A stretch of 5,455 nt of DNA from Desulfurococcales archaeon (GTDB taxonomy: Archaea > Thermoproteota > Thermoprotei_A > Sulfolobales > Desulfurococcaceae): positions 1 through 5,455 of the forward strand of contig JAMOPC010000505.1 of NCBI GenBank assembly GCA_027064845.1, in the 5' to 3' direction. A model generated the notes under the pieces. It had not been told where the DNA came from. It made no database searches and saw nothing but the letters and a program-made list of their open reading frames with translations. Positions 1 through 5,005 of the stretch are shown here, in pieces. Both the position numbers and the translations under genes were made by a program. The first letter of the stretch is position 1. Each line of letters opens with the position of its first letter.

Positions 1-341
1 CATAAGATTACGATAAAATACGTATTTTCTAGTCCGGAACCTATTAGTTTAACGTATGGATACCATGCTAGATCATATATTCTACAAGCTGGACATCTTG
101 TATTATCGAAATAAATGACATAGAAACCGTCCTTATCGGGTTTGAAGTATTCCCCCTTTGTGCGGACAAGTACCCATTTATCCTTGTTAGGATCATAGAT
201 ATATATTCCATGAGGAGAATCAACACCTACCATATCTACTTCTATTTTCTTAACCGATTCTTCCTCCATTTTACTACTCCTCTGCTTAATGATTCTAGTA
301 GCTATTTTTTCTAAGAGGTCAAGTAGTTCTTTATCCTCCAT
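1..341 (-). CDS. Thioredoxin-like protein with CPAC motif (partial, C-terminus beyond left edge)
   Basis: An open frame of 113 codons runs from ATG at 341 off the left edge, so the C-terminal part is missing. Residues 1-35 are a charged, helical leader. A beta segment (GFYVIYFD, 72-79) then leads into a C-P-A-C motif at residues 83-86, followed by a helix rich in aromatic residues. A hydrophobic strand before a CxxC at a helix start is the thioredoxin-fold redox-site arrangement, so a dithiol/disulfide exchange role is inferred. The N-terminal 70 residues are longer than in a minimal thioredoxin (whole protein about 105 aa) and I do not recognise them. No signal peptide is seen, so the protein is probably cytoplasmic. 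The start is supported by GGTGAT placed 6 nt upstream. The 89-aa gene ends only 25 nt upstream, so the two are probably co-transcribed. Fold class is fairly sure; the partner is unknown. Confidence 0.75.
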   Translation of the reverse strand, partial: MEDKELLDLLEKIATRIIKQRSSKMEEESVKKIEVDMVGVDSPHGIYIYDPNKDKWVLVRTKGEYFKPDKDGFYVIYFDNTRCPACRIYDLAWYPYVKLIGSGLENTYFIVIL

Positions 342-347
342 TATGTC

Positions 348-353
348 ATCACC
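348..353 (-). promoter_or_regulatory. Shine-Dalgarno site of the thioredoxin-like gene
   Basis: GGTGAT on the minus strand, 6 nt before ATG at 341. It matches the archaeal anti-Shine-Dalgarno and lies in the 25-nt gap after the 89-aa gene, which fits translation as an internal operon gene. Confidence 0.7.
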
Positions 354-366
354 TATAATATAAGGA

Positions 367-636
367 TTATGAGAATATACAAGTAGTAATTGTCTCTAGA
401 TACTTATCGAATCCTTTCAAAGATGCTTCTTTAAGAAAAGACTCAACCTTATCAAAGGGAATAAGATACGTTCTCGGACAAAGCTTTATACCATTATATT
501 TATCAACTAATCCCTTAGACCTATATCTCCTATTATTAATGGTTACTGTTGTGCCTTGTAACAATTTTAATAGTCTATATTTTATCTTTCTAGGAGTATT
601 ATCTGAGATCTTCACGATCACATATTTCTCCGGCAT
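367..636 (-). CDS. Small protein of unknown function, 89 aa, possible ferredoxin-like fold
   Basis: I do not recognise this family. The protein is basic in its N-terminal two thirds (several Lys/Arg at residues 16-24 and 36-41) and ends shortly after a hydrophobic strand. By eye the order is strand 5-10 (YVIVKI), helix 15-28, strand 29-39, strand 53-60 (CPRTYLIP), helix 61-76 and strand 78-88. This beta-alpha-beta-beta-alpha-beta order is the ferredoxin-like layout seen in Cas2/VapD-type and ChrB N-terminal domains, but no catalytic residue can be assigned and no such membership is claimed. There is no signal peptide or membrane segment. ATG at 636 follows a weak GGGTAT element, and a TATA-like box overlapping an inverted repeat lies just upstream. 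It ends 25 nt before the thioredoxin-like gene on the same strand, a likely two-gene unit. Coding status rests on compact spacing and a plausible fold. Confidence 0.7.
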   Translation of the reverse strand: MPEKYVIVKISDNTPRKIKYRLLKLLQGTTVTINNRRYRSKGLVDKYNGIKLCPRTYLIPFDKVESFLKEASLKGFDKYLETITTCIFS

Positions 637-652
637 TTTGATACCCTATTCC

Positions 653-676
653 TTTTATGCAACTTTTGGCATAAAA
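653..676. repeat. Inverted repeat TTTTATGC-N8-GCATAAAA at the promoter of the 89-aa gene
   Basis: Two perfect 8-bp arms (653-660 and 669-676) flank an 8-bp spacer, giving a 24-bp dyad whose arm centres are 16 bp apart. It lies 17-40 nt upstream of the ATG at 636 and covers the TATA-like box and probable transcript start of that gene. The position suits an operator for a dimeric repressor. A few dyads of this quality are expected by chance in 5 kb of AT-rich DNA, so function is uncertain. Confidence 0.5.
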
Positions 677-677
677 A
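670..677 (-). promoter_or_regulatory. TATA-like box for the 89-aa gene
   Basis: TTTTTATG on the minus strand is centred near 673. At the usual archaeal distance of about 26 nt this predicts a transcript start near 647 and a short leader of about 10 nt before ATG 636. It coincides with one arm of the inverted repeat. The box is a weak match, and the rest of the 637-747 gap shows only T-rich sequence downstream of the 70-aa gene. Confidence 0.35.
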
Positions 678-747
678 CCTAAGCAACAAAACTATTTCCT
701 AATTTAGAAATAAAGAAGGAGAATCTATATCATCAAATAGTATAATA

Positions 748-960
748 TTATTCTTCAGCATTCATGGATAAAGATTTCATCCTAGCTTCGACGATTTTCT
801 CCCTAAGTAAAACAGTGTTCTGGTACAATTGGAATAAAATACCTCTTTCAACCTTTTTGTTCGGTTCGATCCTTGATATAAAAGCCGAAATTTTATCAAT
901 AATATTGATCGCTTCATCTAGAAGTTTAGTTACTTCGGGGTAGTCTTTATTCTTTGACAT
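748..960 (-). CDS. Small helical protein of unknown function, 70 aa
   Basis: The family is not recognised. The sequence reads as a helical hairpin: residues 8-30 (VTKLLDEAINIIDKISAFIS and neighbours) and 37-65 are amphipathic with leucine/isoleucine at heptad-like spacing, split by a turn at E32-P33-N34. There is no cysteine, no membrane segment and no enzymatic motif, so a small coiled-coil, adaptor or regulatory protein is the most that can be inferred. The start is well supported: GGGTGAT lies 8 nt upstream of ATG 960, and a good TATA box lies near 1041. It is flanked by 88 nt upstream and 111 nt downstream and so is probably its own transcription unit. The sound ribosome site makes it likely to be a real gene despite its size. 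Confidence 0.7.
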   Translation of the reverse strand: MSKNKDYPEVTKLLDEAINIIDKISAFISRIEPNKKVERGILFQLYQNTVLLREKIVEARMKSLSMNAEE

Positions 961-968
961 ATGTTTTT

Positions 969-975
969 ATCACCC
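969..975 (-). promoter_or_regulatory. Shine-Dalgarno site of the 70-aa gene
   Basis: GGGTGAT on the minus strand, 8 nt before ATG at 960. It is the strongest ribosome-binding site in the left half and the main support for this small gene and its start. Confidence 0.75.
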
Positions 976-1007
976 TTTTCTACAAGATAATTTTATGTAA
1001 TGAAACT

Positions 1008-1021
1008 TAATAAAAGAAAAT
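1008..1021 (-). terminator. Possible T-rich terminator after the surface-protein gene
   Basis: The minus strand reads TATTTTCTTTTATT about 30-40 nt beyond the stop codon at 1049. Archaeal transcription often ends in such T-rich runs without a hairpin. The run overlaps the leader predicted for the 70-aa gene, so it could equally be ordinary AT-rich sequence. Confidence 0.25.
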
Positions 1022-1037
1022 ACTATTGACGAGTGGG

Positions 1038-1044
1038 TTATAAA
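1038..1044 (-). promoter_or_regulatory. TATA box for the 70-aa gene
   Basis: TTTATAA on the minus strand, preceded by the A-rich AAATAA expected of a TFB-recognition element. It lies immediately after the stop codon of the surface-protein gene. The predicted transcript start is near 1015, giving a leader of about 55 nt. A second weaker box, CTTTTATTAA at 1007-1016, would give a start near 986 and a leader of about 26 nt. Either would make the 70-aa gene separately transcribed. Confidence 0.45.
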
Positions 1045-1048
1045 TTAT

Positions 1049-2233
1049 TTAATGAGCTGTATTGTTTTCATTAACACTTGTTTCTTCTTGGAGGTGTTCT
1101 TCTACATTTTCTGTATTAATGTTGGATTTTTTCTTGTAATAGGCATATGTGATCGACACGATTACTACTGCTATGACCGCTAATCCTCCGATCTCAAGCC
1201 AGTTTACATTATTAGAGACTATAGATATAGTACTCGTTTTTAACGATATGTCATTGTCCAGTATTATTCCTAGATCAATGTTTTTGGTATCAGCGGGAGC
1301 TAGATAGATTACTCTATACTTTTCCTGGGGTATTATTGGCGTAGTTGCGAGAGTTTTCGCGTTACTCTTATACATTATTACTAAGTAGCCAGGCTCAGTA
1401 CCCTTGTTAGTTATATTGATCATACTACTTCCTTTATTTCCATTTACCAAGATATTCGCGTTAGGGAGACCGCCTGCTAATAATTCTATGTTTTCAGTTT
1501 TTTCATAACCATATACTCCGTTCTGTGGTAAGTTAGTCTCTATAGTCTCTAGGAGAAGGGATAGTGTAATGTTTATATTTCCATTGCTTAGAACTGATTC
1601 TGAACGATAGTAGAGTGGCTGTAAGAATACTGTGTCTATATAGTATTCGCCTTTAGACGATATTGTTAGATTATAGATTATGTAGGGTATGGTATATTCT
1701 AGCTTGTACTTGAAAACATGGACCGGTACATCCTTGTATTTTTCTATTCCTTGGTAACTCATATTATAAAACTTAGTAAATAACGCTATGTTATAGAGAT
1801 TAGCTCCTAATATGGGATAAAGGACACCGCCGTTAGAAAATCCTGTCTCATATAACTGTTCATAATCGTAGTGTATGTTGATAGTGAAGTTTGAATCGTT
1901 TTCATTAAGCGGTGTTGTGGTTGAAGTGCTTGTCTGGTTTCCTCGTATTTCCTTTGATTCAATTCTTTCAATAAATACTGTATAATTGACTGTATTATTT
2001 TCTAGTAAAGATAGCTTTGTCGTTAGAAGTGCTTTGAGTTCGTATTTCATATTCATAGATGGGTTATAAATACTCATTTTTAACGAGTACTTGATATAAT
2101 AATCGCTATTGTCAACGGCATGAACTATACTACTATAGAATGATCCTAGAATTAGTAATAAGGAAATAAATATTACTGTATAGACTTTATTCAATCCAAG
2201 TATCCACCATATCAATTTATTAAGTATGGTCAA
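1049..2233 (-). CDS. Membrane-anchored surface protein of unknown function, 394 aa
   Basis: This is an exported protein anchored at its C-terminus. Residues 15-39 form a signal-peptide core (VYTVIFISLLLILGSF, ending near H-A at 38-39). One transmembrane segment spans about 345-366 (WLEIGGLAVIAVVIVSITYAYY), followed by K-K-K and a short acidic cytoplasmic tail. The outer part looks all-beta. Residues 42-235 have alternating hydrophobic/Tyr strands with a Thr/Ser-rich loop at 101-107. Residues 251-342 resemble an immunoglobulin-like sandwich before the anchor. At least eight N-x-S/T sequons (N79, N83, N99, N115, N157, N188, N221, N273) fit a glycosylated archaeal surface protein. No catalytic motif is seen, and the family is not recognised; a LolA/LppX-like or substrate-binding role is only a thought. 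The start is TTG: codon 1 (2233) fits a leaderless transcript, while TTG codon 14 (2194) has a GGTGG site and gives a tidier signal peptide. DeoC ends 45 nt upstream on the same strand. Confidence 0.8.
   Translation of the reverse strand: MTILNKLIWWILGLNKVYTVIFISLLLILGSFYSSIVHAVDNSDYYIKYSLKMSIYNPSMNMKYELKALLTTKLSLLENNTVNYTVFIERIESKEIRGNQTSTSTTTPLNENDSNFTINIHYDYEQLYETGFSNGGVLYPILGANLYNIALFTKFYNMSYQGIEKYKDVPVHVFKYKLEYTIPYIIYNLTISSKGEYYIDTVFLQPLYYRSESVLSNGNINITLSLLLETIETNLPQNGVYGYEKTENIELLAGGLPNANILVNGNKGSSMINITNKGTEPGYLVIMYKSNAKTLATTPIIPQEKYRVIYLAPADTKNIDLGIILDNDISLKTSTISIVSNNVNWLEIGGLAVIAVVIVSITYAYYKKKSNINTENVEEHLQEETSVNENNTAH
2204..2208 (-). promoter_or_regulatory. Possible Shine-Dalgarno for an internal TTG start at 2194
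   Basis: GGTGG on the minus strand lies 9 nt before the TTG codon at 2194 (Leu14 of the longer form). Use of this start would put a lysine at position 3 directly before the hydrophobic signal core. It competes with the outer TTG at 2233. Confidence 0.4.
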
Positions 2234-2253
2234 TGCAAAAAATACTCTTGCAT

Positions 2254-2262
2254 ATTATTAAA
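2254..2262 (-). promoter_or_regulatory. TATA-like box upstream of the surface-protein gene
   Basis: TTTAATAAT on the minus strand is centred at 2258. Transcription starting about 26 nt downstream would begin at about 2232, almost exactly at the TTG codon (2233). This suggests a leaderless transcript, or a leader of about 38 nt if the inner TTG at 2194 is used. The box lies in the 45-nt gap after deoC. Confidence 0.45.
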
Positions 2263-2278
2263 CTTATTCCTATCATGC

Positions 2279-2986
2279 CTAGATCGATTCTTTCAGCTTA
2301 ATAAACTCCTCTATTATCTTATCACCAGTACTAGTCCCTATTCTTGAAGCACCAGCTTCTATCATAGCTAACGCGTCTAAAGCATGCCTAATTCCGCCAG
2401 CAGCTTTCACCTTAACTCTGTTCTTGGCTGATCTATGGAGAAGTGCCACATCGTGAATAGTTGCTCCCCCAGCTATGAAGCCTGTGCTTGTTTTCACATA
2501 ATCTGCTCCACTTTTAACCACTAGCTCAACAGCTTTAACTTTCTCCTCATCACTGAGCAGTCCCGTTTCAATAATTACCTTAACAACCTTTGCCCCTGAT
2601 CTCTTTGCCTCCTCAACAACAGCTTTCATATCATTTAATACTTTCTCATATTCTCTGCTCTTGAATAAGTTAATGTTCATAACCATATCTATTTCTTCAG
2701 CACCATTCTCAACAGCAATCTTGGTCTCTAATACCTTAGCTTCTGTGAAAGTAGAGCCTAATGGAAAGCCAACAACAGTAGCTAATCTAATAGTATTACC
2801 CGCAATTTCTCTAACTTTGCTCAAAAGAGTTGGAGAAACCATTAAGACAGCGAATCTGTATTTCTTGCAGTCATCAATATATTTTTCTAGAACGGAATAA
2901 TCAGCTGTAGGCTTAAGAATAGTGTGATCAATCATCTTAGCTAGGTCACTTACACTATATTTATCAAGTATATCTACGAAACTCAT
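2279..2986 (-). CDS. deoC: Deoxyribose-phosphate aldolase (DERA)
   Basis: It cleaves 2-deoxy-D-ribose 5-phosphate to glyceraldehyde 3-phosphate and acetaldehyde in the cytoplasm, feeding deoxynucleoside sugar into central metabolism. The 235-aa length fits the short archaeal/bacterial DeoC class, a TIM-barrel class I aldolase. Numbered from the ATG at 2986, the visible signatures are IDHTILKPT (19-27), EIDMVMNI with catalytic Asp100, the Schiff-base Lys165 in VKTSTGF, and the proton-relay Lys194 in KAAGGIR. The C-terminal IGTSTG supplies the phosphate-binding end. By eye, the position equal to E. coli Cys47 is Met49 (VLMVSP). The start was chosen at the second ATG because GGTGA ends 6 nt before it; for the first ATG (2992) the site would abut the start codon with no spacer. 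The gene is divergent from the DUF2797 gene and 45 nt upstream of the surface-protein gene. No other nucleoside-catabolism gene is in view. Confidence 0.97.
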   Translation of the reverse strand: MSFVDILDKYSVSDLAKMIDHTILKPTADYSVLEKYIDDCKKYRFAVLMVSPTLLSKVREIAGNTIRLATVVGFPLGSTFTEAKVLETKIAVENGAEEIDMVMNINLFKSREYEKVLNDMKAVVEEAKRSGAKVVKVIIETGLLSDEEKVKAVELVVKSGADYVKTSTGFIAGGATIHDVALLHRSAKNRVKVKAAGGIRHALDALAMIEAGASRIGTSTGDKIIEEFIKLKESI

Positions 2987-2992
2987 AAACAT

Positions 2993-2997
2993 TCACC
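2993..2997 (-). promoter_or_regulatory. Shine-Dalgarno site of deoC that decides the start
   Basis: GGTGA on the minus strand directly abuts the ATG at 2992 but is 6 nt from the ATG at 2986. The spacing favours 2986 and drops Met-Phe from the longer reading. Confidence 0.7.
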
Positions 2998-3023
2998 TTA
3001 AATACATTTATCTCTATCAAAAC

Positions 3024-3046
3024 TATAATATTCATACTCTATAAAT
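3024..3046. promoter_or_regulatory. Divergent promoter region between deoC and the DUF2797 gene
   Basis: Two AT boxes, TATAATA (3024-3030) and CTATAAAT (3039-3046), can each be read on both strands. For deoC they predict transcript starts near 3001 or 3017, both leaving the GGTGA site in the leader. For the plus strand they predict starts near 3053 (nearly leaderless for ATG 3057) or 3069 (a leader of about 18 nt for ATG 3087). Which box serves which gene cannot be told from sequence alone. Confidence 0.5.
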
Positions 3047-3056
3047 TATGAAATAA

Positions 3057-4025
3057 ATGCATAAGCAATTAATTAATGGGATAAAAATGATACCACGACT
3101 ATATTTTATAGAAGCAAGATTCTATTCAAAAGAATACATTGGCACTACTGGTTTAGACTTATTTCTAGGGAAAGAATCTAGAAAAGAAATAATAAGATAT
3201 AAGCTACTTTTCCACGGAATCATTGTACAAGAAGAAGGAACAAGTAATTTAACCATATTGTCTAGTAACGAGAAAATAATGATTCTTAAATCCTATACTG
3301 AGTATTGTCATTGGCATAACGGTCCATTAGATAAAAAAGACAATCCCTTAACAAGAGAATATTGTATTAGAGAAGCCATTACAGAAACAGGATACTGCAC
3401 GAAACACAAGGATAGTCTTAGAGCGATATATACAAAGTGTTTCAGCACATCTGGTCTCGAAAGCCTTAGGAATTGTTGGCTACTCGATGAGAAGCTAAAA
3501 AATAAGCTTGAGTACGTGGTATACCTACTCGCATATACTCCGAACAAGTTCAAGGTAGGAACAACTAGGAAATGGAGATTATATGAGAGGATAGGCGAAC
3601 AACCACATATTGTAGCAACTGTATTATATACTACTAAGAGTGCTGTGAAAGCAAGAGACATAGAGATAAAGACAGGAAAACTAGAAGGATTAACGGAGAA
3701 ACCTAGGAGAAAACTTAAGGAAGTAATTCAATCACCTATACCCCCTTCATTATTAAAACTAGAGAAAATGAAAGAAAAAATATCAAGAATTATTAATCTG
3801 AGAGAATCCATCGAAAACACTATATTTAGAATAGAGCCTTTAACCGAGTTAACATACTATATAAGAGCTAAAGAAAAAACCCCTGAACAATTAGCTGGAA
3901 AACCATTACTGATAATCGATTATTATGCTGGCTACTTACTATTATCCGAACCCAACACTAATGAACAATACATAGTTAAAGCAAATTCACTACTACATAC
4001 ATCATCAATAAAACATATACAATAA
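3057..4025 (+). CDS. DUF2797-family zinc-binding protein, 322 aa
   Basis: The biochemical role is unknown. Residues 80-128 carry a likely zinc site: C84-x2-H87 and C114-x2-H117, with C103 and C128 nearby. Residues 153-222 match my memory of the DUF2797 core: a YVVYLL strand, K-V-G-T-T (166-170), Arg178, then an A-x-x-x-E helix (E203) and a conserved Thr (213) before a basic helix. This core also resembles GIY-YIG/T5orf172 nuclease domains. Residues 232-262 form a charged helix, and 281-320 a small beta domain (LLIIDYYAGYLLL) as at the family's C-terminus. No signal or membrane segment is present. ATG 3057 is the longest start and could be leaderless; ATG 3087 (Met11) would suit the nearer TATA box and removes ten unremarkable residues. 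The tRNA thiolase follows within 12 nt on the same strand, so an RNA-related role is inferred. Confidence 0.85.
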   Translation: MHKQLINGIKMIPRLYFIEARFYSKEYIGTTGLDLFLGKESRKEIIRYKLLFHGIIVQEEGTSNLTILSSNEKIMILKSYTEYCHWHNGPLDKKDNPLTREYCIREAITETGYCTKHKDSLRAIYTKCFSTSGLESLRNCWLLDEKLKNKLEYVVYLLAYTPNKFKVGTTRKWRLYERIGEQPHIVATVLYTTKSAVKARDIEIKTGKLEGLTEKPRRKLKEVIQSPIPPSLLKLEKMKEKISRIINLRESIENTIFRIEPLTELTYYIRAKEKTPEQLAGKPLLIIDYYAGYLLLSEPNTNEQYIVKANSLLHTSSIKHIQ

Positions 4026-4026
4026 T

Positions 4027-4032
4027 GGATGA
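4027..4032 (+). promoter_or_regulatory. Shine-Dalgarno-like site of the tRNA thiolase gene
   Basis: GGATGA lies 5 nt before ATG 4038 and includes the first bases of the other candidate start (ATG 4029). Its spacing supports 4038. Confidence 0.5.
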
Positions 4033-4037
4033 GAAAT

Positions 4038-5000
4038 ATGAAATGTAAATACTGTAATAGAAAAGGAGAAATCTTCATACCATATGCTAGACTTACTCTA
4101 TGCAAAGAACATTTCATAGAATTTATTCAGAGAAAAGTACTAAGAACCATAAAAAGATACAACTTGATAAAACCTGGAGACAAAATACTAGTCGCCGTAT
4201 CTGGCGGCAAAGACAGTATTACATTACTACAACTCCTCTCAGAGATTAGGAGAACAATAAACTATGATCTCTACGTTCTACATGTAGATCTAGGTATAGG
4301 AGAATACAGTAAATCCTCAAGAACCCTTGTCGAATCTTATACTAAACAACTAGGTTTACCCATTATAATATTAGAACTGAAAAAGATCCTCGGTTATACA
4401 ATCCCAGAAATAGCAAAAAAGCTTAAAAGACCACCATGCAGTGTATGCGGTATTATCAAAAGATACTTATTTAATGCCACAGCAATAGAACTCAAGGCAA
4501 CAGCACTAGCTACCGGACACAATCTAAATGATATAGCAACCTATATTCTTAAAGAATTCTTTGCCCAAAACCTCACCGGAATCTGGAAGTTACAACCCTA
4601 TAACGAATCATACGAGGACATAGTAGCAGCACGCATCAAACCCCTTTATGAGACATATGAAGAAGAAATAAGAAAATATGCCGAATTTATGAAACTACCA
4701 TATATGAAAGAAAAATGCCCATACTATAAACCAACAACACTAGACAATGTATTAAAAAAGAAAATAAAGGAAATAGAAGAAGGTTTTCCAGGAATAACAA
4801 TAGGACTCATTAGGAGATTCATGAAAAACATCGACAAATACCCCAGACCCGAGACTAGTTTCTTGAAATGCAGGATCTGTGGATTGGCATCAAGTAGCGA
4901 GAAGTGTAGTTATTGTAAATTAACAGAAAAACTGCTTGGAGAACCCATGGGGCATAAGACAAGAGAATATATCAAGAGCCTTATTGAGGAATTAAGATAA
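4038..5000 (+). CDS. ttuA: tRNA 2-thiolation protein, TtuA/NcsA (TtcA-like) family
   Basis: It adenylates a tRNA uridine at C2 with ATP and inserts sulfur, making 2-thiouridine derivatives that stabilise tRNA in thermophiles. TtuA acts on U54 and NcsA/Ncs6 on U34, and sequence alone does not settle which this is. Numbered from 4038 (320 aa), residues 3-25 form an N-terminal zinc site (C3, C6, C22, H25). The PP-loop SGGKDS is at 55-60, and HVDLGIGEYS at 82-91. PCSVC gives C134 and C137, which with C227 are the three cysteines that hold the catalytic [4Fe-4S] cluster in characterised TtuA. GHNLND is at 160-165. A C-terminal zinc ribbon has C278, C281, C290 and C293. All key residues are intact. 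ATG 4038 was preferred over 4029 because family members begin MKCxxC and the GGATGA site is 5 nt away. It sits in an operon behind the DUF2797 gene and converges with the PAPS-reductase-like gene 5 nt downstream. Confidence 0.93.
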   Translation: MKCKYCNRKGEIFIPYARLTLCKEHFIEFIQRKVLRTIKRYNLIKPGDKILVAVSGGKDSITLLQLLSEIRRTINYDLYVLHVDLGIGEYSKSSRTLVESYTKQLGLPIIILELKKILGYTIPEIAKKLKRPPCSVCGIIKRYLFNATAIELKATALATGHNLNDIATYILKEFFAQNLTGIWKLQPYNESYEDIVAARIKPLYETYEEEIRKYAEFMKLPYMKEKCPYYKPTTLDNVLKKKIKEIEEGFPGITIGLIRRFMKNIDKYPRPETSFLKCRICGLASSSEKCSYCKLTEKLLGEPMGHKTREYIKSLIEELR

Positions 5001-5005
5001 GATCT

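Noticed and set aside
342..353. GTGATGA resembling a C box of an archaeal C/D guide RNA
   Set aside because: It is the Shine-Dalgarno site of the thioredoxin-like gene, and no matching D box at suitable spacing was seen. A similar TGATGA at 732-737 also lacks a CTGA partner.
637..747. Possible tRNA or small RNA in the 111-nt gap
   Set aside because: No cloverleaf, no GGTTCGAATCC-like arm and no GC-rich stem as expected for a hyperthermophile RNA; only AT-rich promoter-like sequence and the inverted repeat.
2661..2900. Plus-strand open frame of 79 codons
   Set aside because: It is wholly antisense to deoC, whose catalytic motifs are intact; no ribosome site or recognisable protein.
3308..3661. 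Minus-strand open frame of 117 codons
   Set aside because: It is antisense to the DUF2797 gene and covers its zinc site and core; its composition looks like a back-translation shadow.
3932..4117. Minus-strand open frame of 61 codons across the operon junction
   Set aside because: It is antisense to the end of the DUF2797 gene and the start of the tRNA thiolase; no supporting signals.
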